DNA of 64,000 nt. Source: Lumnitzera littorea. Its lineage: Eukaryota > Streptophyta > Magnoliopsida > Myrtales > Combretaceae. The position numbers were made by a program, and so were the translations under genes. A model generated the notes under the pieces. The model saw nothing but the letters and a program-made list of their open reading frames with translations, did not search any database and was not told where the DNA came from. The stretch covers positions 20,023,105 to 20,087,104 of the forward strand of contig JAMXBB010000012.1 of the NCBI GenBank assembly GCA_024138015.1. Reading direction: 5' to 3'. Shown piece after piece: positions 61,030 through 64,000 of this stretch; positions within the stretch are counted from its first letter, which is position 1; the number at the start of each line of letters is the position of its first letter.

Positions 61030-61682
61030 GGTTGTTAAAATCGTAATTTTACCCCTACGATTTTATGAGTTTATAATTTTAGAAGGTTATTCTGAGTTAA
61101 CTTATGTATAAAATCATTTTCGTGTGGAAACTTACGTTTTGGATCGAGTTTATTAATTCCATATATCTGAGTTGAATGGGTTAAAAAAAAAAAAATACAA
61201 TTAAGTTTTTCAAGCCATGAACTATTAGGGTATCACCTTATTTTCCCTATCCTACTTAAATTTTTTTCCTCTTTCTTTCTTATAATTCCTTATTGTATGT
61301 TTATAACCTTTATTCACATGTCAGCTCCAATAGTAAATATTATAAGAAAAACTGTATTTTTTAGTTTATACTATCAATAATATAAAATGAGTTCAAATAT
61401 TTTATTCATTGCTTTAAAAAAAAATTAGAAAAAAATTAGTTTCAATTTTCTTTGTCCTTCTTATGTACATCTTTGAAAGAAGAACTTAATTAATTAATTA
61501 ATTAATTTATTTCTATAATATATTTTAAGTTTTGAATAATTATTATAAGCATATCGACATTTTTTAAAGTTATCTTATACAGGTTGTAGAAATTTGCGTT
61601 TCTGCGTTTTTACGTTTTAATTTCACATTCCTATTCTATCGATTCTTTACCAATTCTAAGTGAAATCGCGAATTTGATAACC
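61030..61682. repeat. GTTGTTAAAATCG-type MITE, long copy
   Basis: Ends GGTTGTTAAAATCG and CGAATTTGATAACC are inverted repeats. Flanks ACGAGTAT and TTGGGTAT agree at 5 of 8 positions, which suggests a worn 8-bp duplication. The interior is longer than in the copy at 58408 and includes a (TTAA)n tract near 61486-61508. Confidence 0.45.
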
Positions 61683-62339
61683 TTGGGTATAGATAGGGCC
61701 ATATACTCTATTCACTTTATACTCGCTTACTCTAGATGCTCATAAAATGATAAATAACCAAGAATTTTGATTGTAACTTTTATATATTTAATTTATTTTA
61801 TACCATAATATTTTTATCAGGCACCAAAAGTACACAACTTTGCTTAATAATATAAATAATTGCCACCATGTACGTAAGTTCATCCTTAAGCAGGATTGAG
61901 GTGTAGTTACCTCAAAAGCTAAATTTTCCGTTAGTATCCTTATAAATTATTTTGTGGTTAAGAAAAGAAATCATATGAGATCTTTATTATGATTTTAAAA
62001 GGGAAAAAAAATTATCTTAGTAAGTGCCTAAGATGCCAAAACCGTTTCAAAAATATAGATTTCAAGTGTAGTTTTGACTATTGTCTATATGTATTTATTT
62101 AACATAGTTTATATGAAAATATGAGTAAATTGTAAATATATCTAGTGAATAGTTCGTTCTGAAAATTTTTAAAGTTCGACTTTATTATAAATATAACTTT
62201 TGAGAATGTTTATATATAGGCCTCAAAATATTGTTAAATCCTCATAATAATTTTTGGTGTCTTAATAATTATTTGTGAGTTATCATTTATATATTATCGG
62301 ATATTATATGGAGATAAAATCCCACTTTAAGCGCACCTA
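61683..62339. other. AT-rich intergenic DNA
   Basis: Nothing recognised. Confidence 0.5.
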
Positions 62340-62630
62340 ATGCTTAAGTTTAGGTGGGATGATGTATATTATTGGGGAACCAACTTTCTATGCACCTTCA
62401 GAGAAGTGTTGGAACACTGTCGAAGTCTGATGTTTCCACAACATACAACATTCACGTTGAAACTACATTGCATTGATGAGTTATGTCATCCTTGGAAGAG
62501 GAGAAAAACAAGTTCCCACACGACCTTGAGGCTTTTGAAACCATTTGCAGATGCATGCATTTACTATGTTCGAAACGCATTTTCTCCGATGGCAAATCAA
62601 GAAATAACGTGGCACGTTTGTTTATACTAA
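62340..62630 (+). other. Unrecognised 96-codon open stretch
   Basis: A GC-richer patch in very AT-rich DNA, open on + for 96 codons (MLKFRWDDVYYWG start) and on - for 71. No domain, signal peptide or family was recognised. It may be a decayed exon or transposon fragment. I do not claim it is expressed. Confidence 0.2.
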
Positions 62631-62667
62631 TAAATGTGCACCTATGTGTAAAATCTAAATAAGACAA

Positions 62668-63395
62668 AATAATAATATTTAATATATAACATAACTATTT
62701 AATCAATTTATATATACAGGTTGCATGTATAAAAGAACTAAAAGAAGGACAAATGAAAAGTTCTATAAGATCCACTTTGTGCAATCTTAAAGTACGATGA
62801 TTATTTTTTAAAAAAAAAAGTAAGCCAAAATAAAAAAAAATTTTGAAATACTTTTTCTTTTAATAATTTTCTGCCTTAACCTAAAATATAAATATTTGAA
62901 CGTGGACAAAATGAGAAGAGCAACCGGTATAATATTTCAATGGGTGAACATTAAAACAGATGAAATGCTCATGCTAATATTTCAACCTGGATTCAACGTG
63001 CAAAGTGGAGATTGTTTTGGACTTATTTAAAACTACAAATGGTTATATAATATTTGAATGTGGGTAAATCTCCAGAAGTGACAGTTAGAGAAGGGCTAAT
63101 ATTGGTTCATATAATATTTTAAATAGATATTATAGGATAATTTGTATTAACTTTTTCCCTATTTATAATTTATCCCTATCAAATTTCAAAATAATGATTT
63201 AATTTCTCTAAAGCAATAAAATACAAATATTTTGGAAAAAGAAAATAAAAATTTTACAAAGAATCAATATAACTTAAAAACTTACGGCAACAATTAATCT
63301 TTTGTTATTATATAGGGATAGCCATTATACCTTCTCGCGTTTCCCTTTTTACATTCTTCTTTCTCTATTATCGTTAGTTTTTGGAAAATTCTATA
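62668..63395. other. AT-rich intergenic DNA
   Basis: No gene recognised. It ends at the left target duplication of the MITE. Confidence 0.5.
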
Positions 63396-63403
63396 ATCTC
63401 ATC

Positions 63404-63806
63404 TAGGGATATAATTGAATCGAGTTGAATTGAATAGTATTAGACTCGAGCTTGAGCTCAACTTAAAAACTCAAAACTTAAGCTTAGTTTGAGTTCGATT
63501 GAGTTTTAAATTTCAAGTTTGAGCTCGACTCGATTAAGCTTAAATTTTTTATAAATTTTTTGTAACTAATATCAAATTCACTTATATTTAAATAACTTAA
63601 AAATATAATAAAAATTATACTAAGTTCGATTAGACTTATAAGCCTAGTGAGCTAAGTATTTTAAAGCTTGAGCTGAGATTGACTCGATTTACTACTCGAG
63701 TAGTTTGAGCTTGAGCTCGATCTCGATCTCGATTTGACTATTAATGAATGGAATTCAAATAAAACTCGAGTTGAGCTCGAACCGATTTAGGCCATTTATA
63801 CTCTTA
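63404..63806. mobile_element. hAT-type MITE (403 bp)
   Basis: Starts TAGGGATATAAT and ends TTTATACTCTTA, imperfect inverted ends of hAT type. It is flanked by a perfect 8-bp duplication ATCTCATC (63396-63403 and 63807-63814), the length made by hAT transposases. The inside is a run of GAGCTCGA, CTCGAG and AAGCTTGAG words around an AT-rich core. It has no coding capacity, so it must have been moved by an outside transposase. Confidence 0.8.
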
Positions 63807-63814
63807 ATCTCATC

Positions 63815-64000
63815 TATTATTTTGATGAGATTGGTTCAGCCTGTAATCAGACCATTAAATATTTTATTATACTTTTGGAGTTTTACCTAGAGAGAGTCGC
63901 ATTATGAGGCCTAAGTTGTGAACCCATTTCATTATAGTGATTATCCTTCTTTTACTCATGGGTTTTCTCTCCTCTAATTAAGTGGTGCTCCTAAAAAATT
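63815..64000. other. Intergenic DNA at window end
   Basis: Nothing recognised. Confidence 0.5.

Overview
This window looks like nuclear DNA from a flowering plant, most likely an AT-rich eudicot. It is mostly old, nested, broken LTR retrotransposons and small MITE-like repeats. I find one gene that looks intact: an intronless auxin-responsive SAUR gene at 49727-50056 (+). Nothing bacterial, viral or organellar was recognised, and no CRISPR or operon-like arrangement.

Layout. 1-2832: AT-rich sequence with a tRNA-like SINE head near 1.9 kb. 2833-12868: a dead Ty3/gypsy chromovirus of CRM/Reina/Galadriel type on the + strand. Its two LTRs are each 874 bp, and gag, protease, reverse transcriptase, RNase H and integrase are readable but full of stops. 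Its RT is split by a 3.67-kb solo-LTR-like insertion (6163-9834). 13.3-13.6 kb: a foldback of short repeats. 14456-16965: a small LTR-bounded element with almost no internal region. 21.2-24.5 kb: a small repeat interrupted by a 2.5-kb solo LTR (21588-24106) with a perfect 5-bp target duplication. 26041-39347: a 13.3-kb minus-strand Ty3/gypsy element (Tat/Ogre/Retand-like gag and protease) with 652-654 bp LTRs. RT, RNase H and integrase were not found. It carries several tandem-repeat arrays, a sequence gap, an LTR remnant of the first element's family, and a second copy of the 2.6-kb solo LTR (30336-32976, perfect target duplication). 39.3-49.5 kb: AT-rich DNA with MITE-like repeats, TA/GA tracts and a SINE-like remnant. 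49.6-50.5 kb: the SAUR gene. 50.5-64 kb: more intergenic repeats, including a solo LTR of the Tat-like family (53694-54341), a 1.3-kb TRIM-like element (55090-56410) and a 403-bp hAT-type MITE with a perfect 8-bp target duplication (63404-63806).

Insertion order can be read in two places. The chromovirus came first and was later split inside its RT. The Tat-like element was later hit by a solo LTR, and probably by the chromovirus-family LTR. The many solo LTRs suggest that unequal recombination has removed internal regions. I see no evidence of a new multi-gene system. The most unusual items are the gag-protease-only element with its tandem arrays, the 2.5-kb solo LTR pair with conserved flanks, variable cores and tRNA-like boxes, and the chromovirus reading frame that runs into its own 3' LTR.
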